From the NCBI GenBank assembly GCA_017535635.1, contig JAFXTU010000016.1, positions 26,091 through 90,090 on the forward strand: a stretch of 64,000 nucleotides of DNA. Direction: 5' to 3'. The notes beneath the pieces are model-generated. The model had not been told where the DNA came from, did no database searches, and worked only from the letters and a program-made list of their open reading frames with translations. A program made the position numbers and the translations under genes. This DNA is from Oscillospiraceae bacterium. Its GTDB lineage: Bacteria; Bacillota; Clostridia; Oscillospirales; Oscillospiraceae. Below are positions 32,975-41,919 of the stretch, piece by piece (the first letter of the stretch is position 1; every line of letters begins with the position of its first letter).

Positions 32975-33493
32975 ATGGAACGCATCCTGCTCTCTCCCCT
33001 CCCGGTGGAGCTGGACACTGAAAGTCTGATGGAAAAGAATCATATCCCGGCGGAAAGCGATCTTGCCGAGGAGTTTGCCGATCTGGTGGAGGCGGCGAAG
33101 AAGGTCCTGTGCCCTAAGGCGGTGCTGGTAAGAGCATCCGAGCCTGTCTCCTTCCCGCTCCCCGGCGGGAGCGCTCCGGCGTGGTACTACGCCATGACCG
33201 TGGGGCGGGAGATCGACGAGGACGAGGACTGCGACTATCCCTATCTGGGGGATCTGGTTCGCCAGGCCGCCCTGGACGGAGCCATGGCCTATACCCAGGC
33301 CTATCTCCGGGAAAAGTGCGGCATGGCCTCGGTCGCCTTCCAGAATCCCGGCAGCGCCGAGGACTGGGCGGACAAGCTGGTGAACCGGGACATCGCCCTC
33401 CTGACAAGGGCGGAGGAGATCGGCATCCGGGTGGACGAGCGGGGGAATATGACCCCCTGGTATTCCACCGTGGGAATATTTACAGAAGCTTAA
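32975..33493 (+). CDS. Putative methionine-synthase activation-domain-like protein
   Basis: A 172-residue cytoplasmic protein. The stretch YYAMTVGREIDEDED...YPYLGDLVRQAALDGAMAYTQAYLRE resembles stand-alone proteins related to the vitamin B12-dependent methionine synthase activation region in Clostridia, with its typical VTxG-(x)n-ID and a long helix after it. The match is partial and no metH gene is visible here, so function is open. An ATG at 32975 has AAAGGAAG 8 bp upstream. It has its own promoter. Confidence 0.6.
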   Translation: MERILLSPLPVELDTESLMEKNHIPAESDLAEEFADLVEAAKKVLCPKAVLVRASEPVSFPLPGGSAPAWYYAMTVGREIDEDEDCDYPYLGDLVRQAALDGAMAYTQAYLREKCGMASVAFQNPGSAEDWADKLVNRDIALLTRAEEIGIRVDERGNMTPWYSTVGIFTEA

Positions 33494-33514
33494 CAGACGC
33501 GCCCCCTCCCTCTC

Positions 33515-33543
33515 TTGTCTTTTCCGGGCGGCTGTGCTAAGAT
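33515..33543 (+). promoter_or_regulatory. Promoter of the SerB-like HAD gene
   Basis: TTGTCT (33515-33520), 17-bp spacer ending TGC, TAAGAT (33538-33543). The ATG is only 13 bp past the -10, leaving a leader of about 6 nt. Confidence 0.6.
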
Positions 33544-33555
33544 TATTATCAAGGA

Positions 33556-34116
33556 ATGAACGTATACGATTTTGACAAGACCGTTTTCCGAAGGGAGTCC
33601 AGCTTCCTCTTCTACCGTTTCTGCGCCGGGAGGCATCCCAGGCTGTGGCTGCGCCTTCCCCTCATCGGGCTGTGGGCCCTTTTTGCCGCTCTGAAGCTCT
33701 GCTCCATGAAGCGCTTCAAGGAGGTCTTCCACGGCTACCTCCGCTCTCTCCGCGACCGGGAAGCGCTGCTGGAGGCCTTTTGGGACCGGCACGAGAAGGA
33801 GATCCCCCTCTGGCTCCCACCCCTCCTCCCCCAGGGGGGGCTGGTGATCTCCGCCTCCCCGGAATTCCTGATCGAAGGGCTCTGCCGCCGCCTGGGGCTG
33901 GAGCATATGGGGACGCGGATGGACCCCCGGAGCGGCCGCATCACCGGGGAGAACTGCCGGGGCGGGGAAAAGCCCCGCCGGTTCCGGGAGAGATACCCGG
34001 AGGCGGAGGTGACGGCGTTCTATTCCGACAGTCTGGCCGACACGCCCATGGCCCTTCTCGCCGGGAAGGCATGGCTGGTGAAGGGCGACGCCCTCTCCCC
34101 CTGGCCGAAGGGATGA
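33556..34116 (+). CDS. HAD-family phosphatase, SerB-like
   Basis: A 186-residue HAD type IB hydrolase. Motif I NVYDFDKTVFRRESS is at the very N-terminus (nucleophile Asp5). Motif II is GLVISASPEFLIEGLCRRLGL and motif III/IV is EVTAFYSDSLADTPMALLAGKAWLVKGD. A hydrophobic helix (RLPLIGLWALFAALKL) forms part of the cap, as in membrane-associated HADs of this type. Phosphoserine-like or lipid phosphate substrates are possible. The start cannot be later without losing motif I. Confidence 0.88.
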   Translation: MNVYDFDKTVFRRESSFLFYRFCAGRHPRLWLRLPLIGLWALFAALKLCSMKRFKEVFHGYLRSLRDREALLEAFWDRHEKEIPLWLPPLLPQGGLVISASPEFLIEGLCRRLGLEHMGTRMDPRSGRITGENCRGGEKPRRFRERYPEAEVTAFYSDSLADTPMALLAGKAWLVKGDALSPWPKG

Positions 34117-34171
34117 GCCGGCCGGGCATGGCACCTCAAAAAACGTACACTAGGAAAAGGAGTGTTTCATC

Positions 34172-34657
34172 ATGTCTCTTACCGACAGCCTGAAGAAGAT
34201 CGCGGCGGGCGCCGTGGAAAAGGGCAAGGACCTGGCCGAGCAGGGCAAGCAGGTCATGGACAAGACCGTGGAGAAGGGCAAGGGTCTTGCCGAGCAGGGC
34301 AAGCTCTCCCTGGAGAACCAGAAGCAGGAGCAGGCCATCAAGGAGGCTCAACAGCAGATCGGCGCCTACGTCTCCGAGAACAACCTGCTGGCGGAGGACG
34401 AATTCGTCCTGGGCCAGATGTCCGTGATCGCCGCCGCCCAGGAGCTCATTGAGAAAAACCAGGTCCGCATCGCCGAGCTGAAGGCAGCCCCGGAAAAGGC
34501 CGTCCCGGAAAAGGAAGAGGAGTGCTGCTGCGAAAAGGAAGCCGAGTGCTGCTGCGAGGACGACGTCCACGTCTGCACGGAGCGCTTCTGCCCCAAGTGC
34601 TCTGCTCAGGTGCGCACCGACGCCGTTTTCTGCCAGGCCTGCGGCGCCAAGCTGTAA
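34172..34657 (+). CDS. Coiled-coil zinc-ribbon protein with Cys clusters
   Basis: A 161-residue cytoplasmic protein of unknown function. Residues 10-45 hold a repeated VEKGKDLAEQGKQVMDKT motif. A helical middle follows, then a Glu/Cys-rich stretch (EEECCCEKEAECCCEDD, about 112-128) and a C-terminal zinc ribbon (CPKCSAQV...CQACGAKL). The two CCC clusters plus four ribbon cysteines could bind additional metal. A strong AAAGGAG site precedes the ATG. Confidence 0.83.
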   Translation: MSLTDSLKKIAAGAVEKGKDLAEQGKQVMDKTVEKGKGLAEQGKLSLENQKQEQAIKEAQQQIGAYVSENNLLAEDEFVLGQMSVIAAAQELIEKNQVRIAELKAAPEKAVPEKEEECCCEKEAECCCEDDVHVCTERFCPKCSAQVRTDAVFCQACGAKL

Positions 34658-34671
34658 AAACAGAATCACAT

Positions 34672-34708
34672 CGCGCCTCTCCCTCCCCCATGCGGAGGGA
34701 GAGGCGCG
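34672..34708 (+). terminator. Hairpin between zinc-ribbon and oxidoreductase genes
   Basis: A perfect 15-bp GC-rich stem (34672-34686 with 34694-34708), 7-nt loop, but no T-run. May attenuate rather than terminate transcription. Confidence 0.5.
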
Positions 34709-34731
34709 GCGCTTCCACAGGAGGGAAAGCT

Positions 34732-35751
34732 ATGGATTACACATTGGGAAACACCGGCATCACGACGAACAAGGTGGCCTTCGGGGCGCTCCCCATCCAG
34801 CGGGTAAGCGCGGAGGAGGCCGTGGGGCTCCTCCGCCGGGCCCTGGACGGGGGCGTCACCTTCTTCGACACCGCCAGGGGCTATACCGACAGTGAGGAAA
34901 AGCTGGGGAAGGCCTTTTCCGGGCTGCGGGACCGGCTCTTCATCGCCACCAAGACCGGGGCGACGACCCCGGAGGCCTTCCGGGCGGACCTGGAGAAGAG
35001 CCTGCGGAACCTGCGGACGGACCACATCGACGTCTACCAGTTCCACAATCCCGCCTTTGTCCCCCGTCCCGGGGACGGAAGCGGGCTCTACGAGTGCATG
35101 CTGGAGGCGAAGAAGGAGGGCAAGATCCTCCACATCGGGATCACCAACCACCGGATCGGCCTGGCGGAGGAGATCGTGGAGTCCGGCCTTTACGAGACGC
35201 TGCAGTACCCCTTCTGCCTCCTGGCCTCAGAGCGGGACATCGCCCTGGTGGAGAGGACAAGGGCGGCGGGGATGGGCTTCATCGCCATGAAGGCCCTCTC
35301 CGGCGGCCTCATCACCAATGCCCGGGCCGCCTGCGCCTTTCTGGATCAGTATCCGGTCCTCCCCATCTACGGCGTCCAGCGGCCGGAGGAGCTGGAGGAG
35401 TTCCTGGCCTTCGTCCATACCCCGCCGGAGCTGACGGAGGAGCTGCAGGCCGTCATCGCCGCCGACCGGGCGCAGCTGGGGGGCGACTTCTGCCGGGGCT
35501 GCGGCTACTGCATGCCCTGCCCCCAGGGGATCCAGATCAACACCTGCGCGCGGATGAGCCTTCTGCTCCGGCGCAGTCCCTCGGCCATGTGGCTCTCGGA
35601 GATGGGACAGGGCATGATGAAGCAGGCGGAGAAGTGCGTGGAATGCAGAAAGTGCGTCTCCAAATGCCCCTACGGCCTGGATACCCCCGCCCTGCTGAAG
35701 CGGAATCTGGAGGACTACCGCCGGGTCCTGGCGGGAGAAGTCAGGGTATAA
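34732..35751 (+). CDS. Aldo/keto reductase with C-terminal 4Fe-4S domain
   Basis: A 339-residue oxidoreductase. The AKR barrel (1-250) keeps TNKVAFGALPIQ, FFDTARGYTDSEEKLG (catalytic Asp/Tyr), the Lys in ATKTG and the His in QFHNP. The C-terminus carries two cysteine clusters (CRGCGYCMPCP near 252 and CVECRKCVSKCP near 303) for iron-sulfur binding. This fused type is widespread in anaerobes; substrates are largely unknown. Start chosen at 34732 after GGAGGGAAAGCT. Confidence 0.93.
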   Translation: MDYTLGNTGITTNKVAFGALPIQRVSAEEAVGLLRRALDGGVTFFDTARGYTDSEEKLGKAFSGLRDRLFIATKTGATTPEAFRADLEKSLRNLRTDHIDVYQFHNPAFVPRPGDGSGLYECMLEAKKEGKILHIGITNHRIGLAEEIVESGLYETLQYPFCLLASERDIALVERTRAAGMGFIAMKALSGGLITNARAACAFLDQYPVLPIYGVQRPEELEEFLAFVHTPPELTEELQAVIAADRAQLGGDFCRGCGYCMPCPQGIQINTCARMSLLLRRSPSAMWLSEMGQGMMKQAEKCVECRKCVSKCPYGLDTPALLKRNLEDYRRVLAGEVRV

Positions 35752-35827
35752 GGCCCCGTCTGCCGTGAAACTGCCCTAAAGAACGGTTGTGTCCAGTGAT
35801 TTTTTTCGTAAATTTCGCTGTTTCCAC

Positions 35828-35856
35828 TTGTCATTTTTAGCAGATGGTGCTATGAT
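35828..35856 (+). promoter_or_regulatory. Promoter of the LysM protein
   Basis: TTGTCA (35828-35833), 17-bp spacer ending TGC, TATGAT (35851-35856). One of the closest to consensus in the window. Confidence 0.78.
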
Positions 35857-35898
35857 GAAAGTACCTGATATTCGGGAAAATAGTTAGGAGGAAAAACT

Positions 35899-36792
35899 AT
35901 GAAGAGAGTAATCACCCTGGTTCTGGCGCTTCTGCTGACCTTCTCCGTGCTCAGTTTCGGCGCCGGCGCCGCTGACGTGACCATCACGCCGACGGCTACC
36001 ATTGGCGGCCAGACCGTCACCATGACGGCCACCGGCGTGCAGGAGAGCTTCACCAATTTTGACATTGGCAGCATCTTCGGCATGCCCGGCTCCTTTGGCT
36101 ACACCTACGCCCTGTGGTTCGATTCCGACGGCACCTTCTCCTTCGACAAGGACGTGACCCTGACCCACCAGTACTTTGATGCTTCCTTCGCCTCCCTCGG
36201 CACGGACGAAGTCCTGGTCAAGGCCGGCGAAGTCAAGAAGATCTCCGACGGCGTTTACAGCTCCGTGAACGGCACCACCGTTGCCTGGAGCGAGTTCTCC
36301 GTGACCCTGGACGACGGCAACTCCTGGATGATCGTGGACGCTGCGGATCCCGGCAACTATGCCAGCACCCCCGCCGACACCAATATCTACAGCTTCCCCG
36401 GCGTGGTCGCCGCGGCTGCCGCTCCCGCTCCCGCTGAGCCCGAGCCCGCCCCCGCTCCTGCCGAGCCCGCTCCCGCTCCTGCTGAGCCTGCTCCCGCTCC
36501 TGCTGAGCCCGCTCCCGCTCCTGCCGAGCCCGCTCCCGCCCCCGCCGAGCCCGCTCCCGCCCCCGCCGAGCCTGCTCCTGCTCCCGCGCCCGCGCCCGCG
36601 CCCGCTGTTGCTACCGGCACATACAACTCCGCTGCCGGCACCTACACCGTGGCCGCCGGCGACTGCCTGTGGACCATCTGCCAGAAGATCTACGGCACCG
36701 GCACCAAGTGGGGCGACGTCTGGGCCGCCAACTCCAGCATCATCTCCAACCCCCGGCTGATCTACCCCGGCCAGGTCCTGAAGATGCCCTAA
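35899..36792 (+). CDS. Exported LysM protein with Pro-Ala-Glu repeat stalk
   Basis: A 297-residue secreted protein. Signal peptide 1-24 (cleavage near GAGA-ADV), a beta-rich N-terminal domain (25-170), a low-complexity stalk of tandem PAPAE units (about 176-235) and a C-terminal LysM-like domain (TYTVAAGDCLWTICQKIYG...NSSIISNPRLIYPGQVLKMP) that should bind peptidoglycan. The stalk probably spans the wall. A GGAGGAAAAACT site and a good promoter suggest strong expression. A terminator follows at 36841. Confidence 0.9.
   Translation: MKRVITLVLALLLTFSVLSFGAGAADVTITPTATIGGQTVTMTATGVQESFTNFDIGSIFGMPGSFGYTYALWFDSDGTFSFDKDVTLTHQYFDASFASLGTDEVLVKAGEVKKISDGVYSSVNGTTVAWSEFSVTLDDGNSWMIVDAADPGNYASTPADTNIYSFPGVVAAAAAPAPAEPEPAPAPAEPAPAPAEPAPAPAEPAPAPAEPAPAPAEPAPAPAEPAPAPAPAPAPAVATGTYNSAAGTYTVAAGDCLWTICQKIYGTGTKWGDVWAANSSIISNPRLIYPGQVLKMP
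36424..36605 (+). repeat. Tandem repeat coding the PAPAE stalk
   Basis: About eight copies of a 21-bp unit built on GCTGAGCCCGCTCCCGCTCCT inside the LysM gene, with third-base variation. Such arrays can change length by slippage. Confidence 0.85.
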
Positions 36793-36840
36793 GGCCCCTG
36801 ACGGAAGTCAAACGGCTTAGAACCAGACCATACGTATTCA

Positions 36841-36873
36841 GAGGAACGGGCTCCGGCCCGTTCCTCTTCGTTT
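36841..36873 (+). terminator. Rho-independent terminator
   Basis: A 10-bp stem (36841-36850 with 36857-36866), 6-nt loop and a TTCGTTT tail after the LysM gene. Confidence 0.78.
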
Positions 36874-36905
36874 ACCCGGTTCTGCATTTCCGGGGAGGAT
36901 GATCC

Positions 36906-37892
36906 ATGAATTATCTCTTCGCCCCCATGGAGGGGATCACGGGCCGAATCTACCGCCGGGTCCACGCCCGATACTATCCGGGGATCGGCCGCTACTACGC
37001 CCCCTTCTTCTCCCCCTCCGGGGATCACCACTTTCCCCTCCGGGGCCTCACGGACCTGCTGCCGGAGGAGAATCCGGGCGTTCCTCTGGTCCCCCAGCTG
37101 CTGACGAACCGGGCGGAGGACTTCATCTGGGCCGCCGCCTCTCTCCTGGACCGGGGCTACGGAGAAGTCAATCTGAACCTGGGCTGCCCCTCCGGCACGG
37201 TGACGGCCAAAGCCAAGGGGGCCGGCTTCCTCCGGGAGCCGGAAAAGCTGGACGCCTTTCTGGAGGAGGTATTCTCTGCCCCGGCGCTGGGGAGACTGCG
37301 GATCTCCGTCAAGACCCGGCTGGGCTACGCCGGGGAGGAGGAGTTCCCCGGCCTTCTGGACATCTACCGAAAATACCCCCTGGATTCCCTGATCGTCCAT
37401 CCCAGGCTTCGACAGGACTTCTATACCGGTCCCATCCGCCCCGCCGCCTTTGCCCGGGCCCTGGAGAACACGCCTTTCCCCGTGATCTGGAATGGGGATC
37501 TCTTCCGCCCAGCTGACCTGGAGGCCCTTCTCCGCCGTTTTCCCGCCCTGGACACCGTGATGCTGGGCCGGGGCCTGGTCTCCGAGCCGGGACTGGCGCG
37601 GCGGATGGAAACGGGAGAGGCTTGCAGCCGGTCCCTGCTCCAGGAGTTCCACGACGCCCTTCTGGAGGAATACCGCGCCGTCCTCTATGGGGACACCGCT
37701 CTCTGCCATCGGATGAAGGAGGTGTGGAGCTACCTGATCCTCCATTTTGAGGGCAGGGAAAAGTACTGGAAGCGCATTCAGAAGGCAAAAAGCCTCTCCG
37801 AATTCCGGCTCGCCGCCCAGGCCGTCTTCCGGGAGCTGCCCCTTCTCCCCGACACGGACATGGCCGGACTGGCGGCGCAGCCGCCGGTTTGA
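36906..37892 (+). CDS. tRNA-dihydrouridine synthase
   Basis: A 328-residue FMN enzyme that reduces uridines in the tRNA D-loop. Features: NYLFAPMEGITGRIYRRVHARY at the start, VNLNLGCPSGTV with the catalytic Cys, SVKTRLGY, LIVHPRLRQDFYTGP with the His-containing loop, VIWNGDLF, and VMLGRGLVSEPGL. GGGGAGGATGATCC precedes the ATG. A dusB/dusC-like member; the exact position specificity cannot be read from sequence. Confidence 0.92.
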   Translation: MNYLFAPMEGITGRIYRRVHARYYPGIGRYYAPFFSPSGDHHFPLRGLTDLLPEENPGVPLVPQLLTNRAEDFIWAAASLLDRGYGEVNLNLGCPSGTVTAKAKGAGFLREPEKLDAFLEEVFSAPALGRLRISVKTRLGYAGEEEFPGLLDIYRKYPLDSLIVHPRLRQDFYTGPIRPAAFARALENTPFPVIWNGDLFRPADLEALLRRFPALDTVMLGRGLVSEPGLARRMETGEACSRSLLQEFHDALLEEYRAVLYGDTALCHRMKEVWSYLILHFEGREKYWKRIQKAKSLSEFRLAAQAVFRELPLLPDTDMAGLAAQPPV

Positions 37893-37993
37893 GGGGTGAA
37901 AAACAGGGGTCCCATTCTCCTCAGGCAGCCCTGTTTCCGGCTTGCTATCCAAATCTGAACGATAGAGACCGCCCGGATTTATGCAAGTTGATT

Positions 37994-38029
37994 ATGACTT
38001 TCGTAATATTAACTCCTGCCGAAAGTCAT
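37994..38029. promoter_or_regulatory. Inverted repeat upstream of the triple-repeat surface gene
   Basis: A perfect 10-bp dyad (37994-38003, ATGACTTTCG, with 38020-38029) with a 16-nt centre, about 110 bp ahead of the next start. Could be an operator or an RNA stem. Confidence 0.45.
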
Positions 38030-38138
38030 GCAAAAAGGCCAAATTCATTACCTCTGCTATCTTTTCCAGGGCCCGGATACCCTTTATAATTCCTGTTGTA
38101 GCAAATTCAAAGAGATTCTGCGGAAGGAAGGAAAAAGC

Positions 38139-40565
38139 ATGAAAAAGACAGCCTCCCTGTTCCTCGCCCTTCTCCTGCTGCTGGCCCTCCTGGCGCCGGC
38201 GGCCCTGGCGGCGGACGAGATCACCGTCTACGTGAGCGTCGCGGACAACGGCGCCCCGGCCATCGGCGAAAAATCCGGGCAGCCTATGATCGCCGTCCCG
38301 GTCACCGTTCCCAAGGACTCCACCGTGGACGACGTGCTCCGGGCCCTCCACGCGGCGGAGTGCGCCGGCGGCACGGTCGGCTATGTGTGCAACAAGATGG
38401 ATTGGATGGGTTCCACCACCTACATGCTGGACACCTGGTTCGGCCGGAAGCTGGACTATTCCGACGGCTCCAAGTCCGTCACCGCCTGGAAGAACCATGA
38501 CATGAACTCCACCCTGGGCAGCACCGTGAAGGACGGGGACATCGTGGACGTCTGCGTCTACACCATGGTCAGCTCCCAGAACTTCACCTTCAACTACTAC
38601 GGTCAGGCCTGGATGGACTACTACGCAGTGGACGCCGGCGTCGGTGAGGAGTTCACCGTGGGCGTCTGGCGCAGCGCCATGGATATGCAGACCTTCATGT
38701 ACAACACCGAGCCCCACACCCTGGGCGTGACGGTGAACGGCATGAATTCCGCCTTCAAGGTAGCCCCCGACGGCAGCCTGACCATGAGCTTCAACGAGCC
38801 CGGCGATTATTACATCTGCGTGGGCGGCGACACGGCCTACGGCGCGGCCCTGATGAAGGTCACCGTGGCCCAGGGCGCCACCTTCACCGGCCACGAGCCC
38901 ACCCCTCCCGGACGCATGGCCGCCTCCGGCCTGGAGGATAACGCCGGCGGCGCGCCCATCACGGTCTACGCCACCGTGACGGACTGCGGCAGCATCTTCA
39001 CCTCTGACAAGGGCGGCGAGAATCTGGTGGCCGCGCCGGTGACGGTGCCCGAGGGCGCCACCCTGGACGACGTGCTGAATGCCGTGAACGCCGAGTACGG
39101 CGCGCAGGGCGAGGCGGGCTACGCCTCCTCCGGCATGGAGATGTACGGCAGCATGATGTACTTCGTCACCAGCTGGTTCGGCATCAACACCGACGGCGCC
39201 TCCGGGGCTACCAAATACATCTCCGCCTGGGTCGGCACCGACATGACCAGCACCCTGGCCACCCCCGTGAAGGACGGCGACATGGTCTATGTCTCTCTCT
39301 ACGCCATGGGTTCCGGCGGCGAATACGGCTTCTCCTATGAATACTACGGCCTGGGCTACTTCGACTATCCCACGGCGGAGGCCGGCGTGGGCGACGAGGT
39401 GATCCTCCACGCCTACACCGAGGCCATGGCCGGAATGATGGGCGGCGAATACCGCACGAATCCCCTGGGCGGCCTGAAGGTCTATGCCAACGGCGAGGAC
39501 ACGGGCAAGACCACCGATTCCAACGGCGAAGTCCGCCTGACCTTCGACGCCCCCGGCGTCTATGACATCCTGGCCGTGGGCGACAGCACCCTGCCCGCCG
39601 CTGCCATGCGCCTCACGGTGAAGGAGGGCGCTTCCTTCGATCCCACCGCCGGCAGCGTGGACGTGAGCGACGTCCTGGCCGGAAAGCTCTCCGCTCCCGG
39701 CCACGGCACGGGTCCGGACATCACGGTCTACGTCACCGTCACCGACAAGGGTGACTACGCCAAGAGCGACCTCACCGGGGAATACCTGATCGCGGTCCCC
39801 GTCACCGTTCCCGAGGGCAGCACCATGGACGACGCCCTCCAGGCTTTCCACAGCATCGCCAGCGCCTCCGGCGCCATGGGCTACAGCTCCAACAAGATGG
39901 ACATGTGGGGCACGGTCATGTACTCCATCGGCGACTGGTTCGGCAAGCCCTCCCTGGCTATGGACGGCTCGGATTACGCCGTCATCGCCTGGCGCAACCG
40001 GGACACCATGAGCTCCCTGTCTGACAAGCTCAGCGACGGCGACTTCATCGACGTGAACATCTACGGCGTGAAGAGCTCCATGACCATGGAATACCGCTAC
40101 TGGGGCCTGGCCTACTTTGACTACGGCACCGTGAAGGCCGCTCCCGGCGAGGAGATCACCCTCACGGCCTACCACGCCACCATGGACGCCACCACCTTCA
40201 ACTGGAACACCTTCGTCAGCGCCGGTCTGACGGTCTACGTGAACGGCGAGAAGTCCAGCCAGGGCGTCGGCAACGACGGCACCGTGAAGCTTAAGTTCGA
40301 CCAGCCCGGCACCTACTACGTCCTGGCAGCCCCCGGCGAGGACACTTACGGCGCCGCCGCGGTGCGGGTCGAGGTAGAGGCCGGCGCCTCCTTCAAGGAC
40401 AGCGCCCCCGATACCGTGGTCTCCGGCGCGAAGGCCACGCCCACCAAGGCGGACTATGGTCCCATCATCCGCATCCTCATCATCGTCGTGGTGGTCCTTA
40501 TCGTGATCTTCGCCATCGTCAAGGTGGTCAAGAAGAACAAGAAAAAGGAGGATAATGGACAATGA
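38139..40565 (+). CDS. Large exported protein with three tandem repeats and C-terminal anchor
   Basis: An 808-residue protein: signal peptide (1-24), three homologous units of about 250 residues (near 25-265, 270-515, 525-765) and a C-terminal TM helix with a basic tail (IIRILIIVVVVLIVIFAIVKVVKKNKKK). Each unit opens with ITVYVxVxDxG, then PVTVPxxxTxDDxLxAxH, GYxxxKMDxxG, a YxxxxWFG turn and a second sub-domain ending in LTVxxGASF. The pattern resembles DUF4430-type surface domains, without certainty. The downstream acyltransferase overlaps by 4 bp, hinting that the two act together at the envelope. Confidence 0.85.
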   Translation: MKKTASLFLALLLLLALLAPAALAADEITVYVSVADNGAPAIGEKSGQPMIAVPVTVPKDSTVDDVLRALHAAECAGGTVGYVCNKMDWMGSTTYMLDTWFGRKLDYSDGSKSVTAWKNHDMNSTLGSTVKDGDIVDVCVYTMVSSQNFTFNYYGQAWMDYYAVDAGVGEEFTVGVWRSAMDMQTFMYNTEPHTLGVTVNGMNSAFKVAPDGSLTMSFNEPGDYYICVGGDTAYGAALMKVTVAQGATFTGHEPTPPGRMAASGLEDNAGGAPITVYATVTDCGSIFTSDKGGENLVAAPVTVPEGATLDDVLNAVNAEYGAQGEAGYASSGMEMYGSMMYFVTSWFGINTDGASGATKYISAWVGTDMTSTLATPVKDGDMVYVSLYAMGSGGEYGFSYEYYGLGYFDYPTAEAGVGDEVILHAYTEAMAGMMGGEYRTNPLGGLKVYANGEDTGKTTDSNGEVRLTFDAPGVYDILAVGDSTLPAAAMRLTVKEGASFDPTAGSVDVSDVLAGKLSAPGHGTGPDITVYVTVTDKGDYAKSDLTGEYLIAVPVTVPEGSTMDDALQAFHSIASASGAMGYSSNKMDMWGTVMYSIGDWFGKPSLAMDGSDYAVIAWRNRDTMSSLSDKLSDGDFIDVNIYGVKSSMTMEYRYWGLAYFDYGTVKAAPGEEITLTAYHATMDATTFNWNTFVSAGLTVYVNGEKSSQGVGNDGTVKLKFDQPGTYYVLAAPGEDTYGAAAVRVEVEAGASFKDSAPDTVVSGAKATPTKADYGPIIRILIIVVVVLIVIFAIVKVVKKNKKKEDNGQ

Positions 40566-41785
40566 GCGAGACCCTGGCAAAGAAAAAGAATACCCGCATC
40601 GCTTCCGTTGAATTCTGGCGTTTCTTCTTCACGGTCCTGGTCGCCCTGTATCACCTGGAGATCTACTACACCAGCGGAAAGCTCTTCCCCTCCGGCACCA
40701 GCGCGGTGGAATTCTTCTTCGTTCTCTCCGGGTTCCTCATCGCTCTCTCCGCCGGTCACTGGTTTGAAAAGCACCCTGAACCCCTGAGCGCCAAGGAGGC
40801 CGGCATCCGGGCCACCCAGTTCGTGTGGAAGAAGATCAAGGCCCTCTTCCCTGTCATCGTCATGACCCTGATCATCCACATCGCCATCAACGGCGGCGGC
40901 TACACCCGGAAAAACTGGCTGGACGCTGCTCTGAACTCCGAGTGGGACCTGCTCTTCATGGTGGGCACCCCCTTCGGCTATAACAACGGCAACGCCCCCA
41001 TCGTGCCCCTCTGGTTCCTCACAGCCCTCTTCATCGCGGGCTACGTCTACACCTATTTCCTCTATCGCAAATTCCACTTCACGCTTTTCCTTGCCCCGCT
41101 GATCGGCGTGATGCTCTACTCCTTCTTCACGCTGAATTCCACCCTGGTGCTGGACTTCTACGCGAAGATGGGCTTCATGACCGCCGGCACCGTCAAGGCC
41201 TTCGCCGAGATGGCCCTGGGCATCAGCCTCTACCACTTCTATGACTACCTGAGCAAGAAAAAGCTGTCTCCCGTCTGGGAGGTGGTCCTCACCCTGCTGA
41301 TGCTCTTCTCCATCTACCGCTACTTCGCCCTGACCATCAAGATCGGCACGGGGATGGACAATTTCCGGCGCATCATCTACATCATGATCATCGTCCTCCT
41401 CTCCTTCCTGAACAAGGACGTGATCACCGGGATCCTGAACAACGGCTTCTCCCGGGCGCTGGGCAAGATCTCCATGACCATGTACGTCTGCCACTTCACC
41501 CTTTGCAGCATCTTCTTCAACGTGGTCAGCACCCTCTGGCGGAAGAACCCCATGTCCACCTTCCTGGCAGAGCTGGCCGGTTCCTCCGGCGGTTTCGGCG
41601 GCGCCTGGGGCGGCATGACCATCAACTGGAAGGTCCGGGTGTTCTACATCCTCTTCGTGGTGGCCTGCTCCATCGTGCTCCATCTCATCGCCGAGCTGCT
41701 TCGGAAGCTCTGCACCCCGAAGCCCAAGGCCGATCCTCCTGCCCCGGCTCCCGCAGCGGAGACCGCGGACAGCGCGGCCAAGTAA
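40562..41785 (+). CDS. Acyltransferase-3 family membrane protein
   Basis: A 407-residue polytopic protein with about ten TM helices. The family start VEFWRFFFTVLVALYHLEIYY has the conserved His, followed by AVEFFFVLSGFLIA. Such enzymes transfer acyl groups, often O-acetyl, to exported polysaccharides, lipids or peptidoglycan. A Pro/Ala-rich tail (PKADPPAPAPAAETADSAAK) is cytoplasmic. Its ATG overlaps the TGA of the triple-repeat gene (ATGA). Confidence 0.9.
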   Translation: MSETLAKKKNTRIASVEFWRFFFTVLVALYHLEIYYTSGKLFPSGTSAVEFFFVLSGFLIALSAGHWFEKHPEPLSAKEAGIRATQFVWKKIKALFPVIVMTLIIHIAINGGGYTRKNWLDAALNSEWDLLFMVGTPFGYNNGNAPIVPLWFLTALFIAGYVYTYFLYRKFHFTLFLAPLIGVMLYSFFTLNSTLVLDFYAKMGFMTAGTVKAFAEMALGISLYHFYDYLSKKKLSPVWEVVLTLLMLFSIYRYFALTIKIGTGMDNFRRIIYIMIIVLLSFLNKDVITGILNNGFSRALGKISMTMYVCHFTLCSIFFNVVSTLWRKNPMSTFLAELAGSSGGFGGAWGGMTINWKVRVFYILFVVACSIVLHLIAELLRKLCTPKPKADPPAPAPAAETADSAAK

Positions 41786-41800
41786 AACCATTGTCAGTCT

Positions 41801-41838
41801 TTCAGGCGCGGCCAGGATGGCCGCGCCTGAAGCGTTTC
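41801..41838 (+). terminator. Rho-independent terminator
   Basis: A perfect 14-bp stem (41801-41814 with 41818-41831), 3-nt loop, then AGCGTTTCTC. Ends the surface-protein/acyltransferase unit. Confidence 0.72.
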
Positions 41839-41843
41839 TCCGA

Positions 41844-41872
41844 TTGCCAAGGGACGAAAACGCTGGTATAAT
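41844..41872 (+). promoter_or_regulatory. Promoter of the barnase-barstar pair
   Basis: TTGCCA (41844-41849), 17-bp spacer ending TGG, perfect TATAAT (41867-41872). The GTG start follows at 41920. Confidence 0.8.
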
Positions 41873-41919
41873 GATATAAAACGCGATTCTATCTATGAAC
41901 GAAAAAAGGAAGTGCCGCT

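Noticed and set aside
36424..36605. Tandem 21-bp repeat considered as a CRISPR array
   Set aside because: There are no spacers. The units are in frame and encode the PAPAE stalk. No cas genes are in the window.
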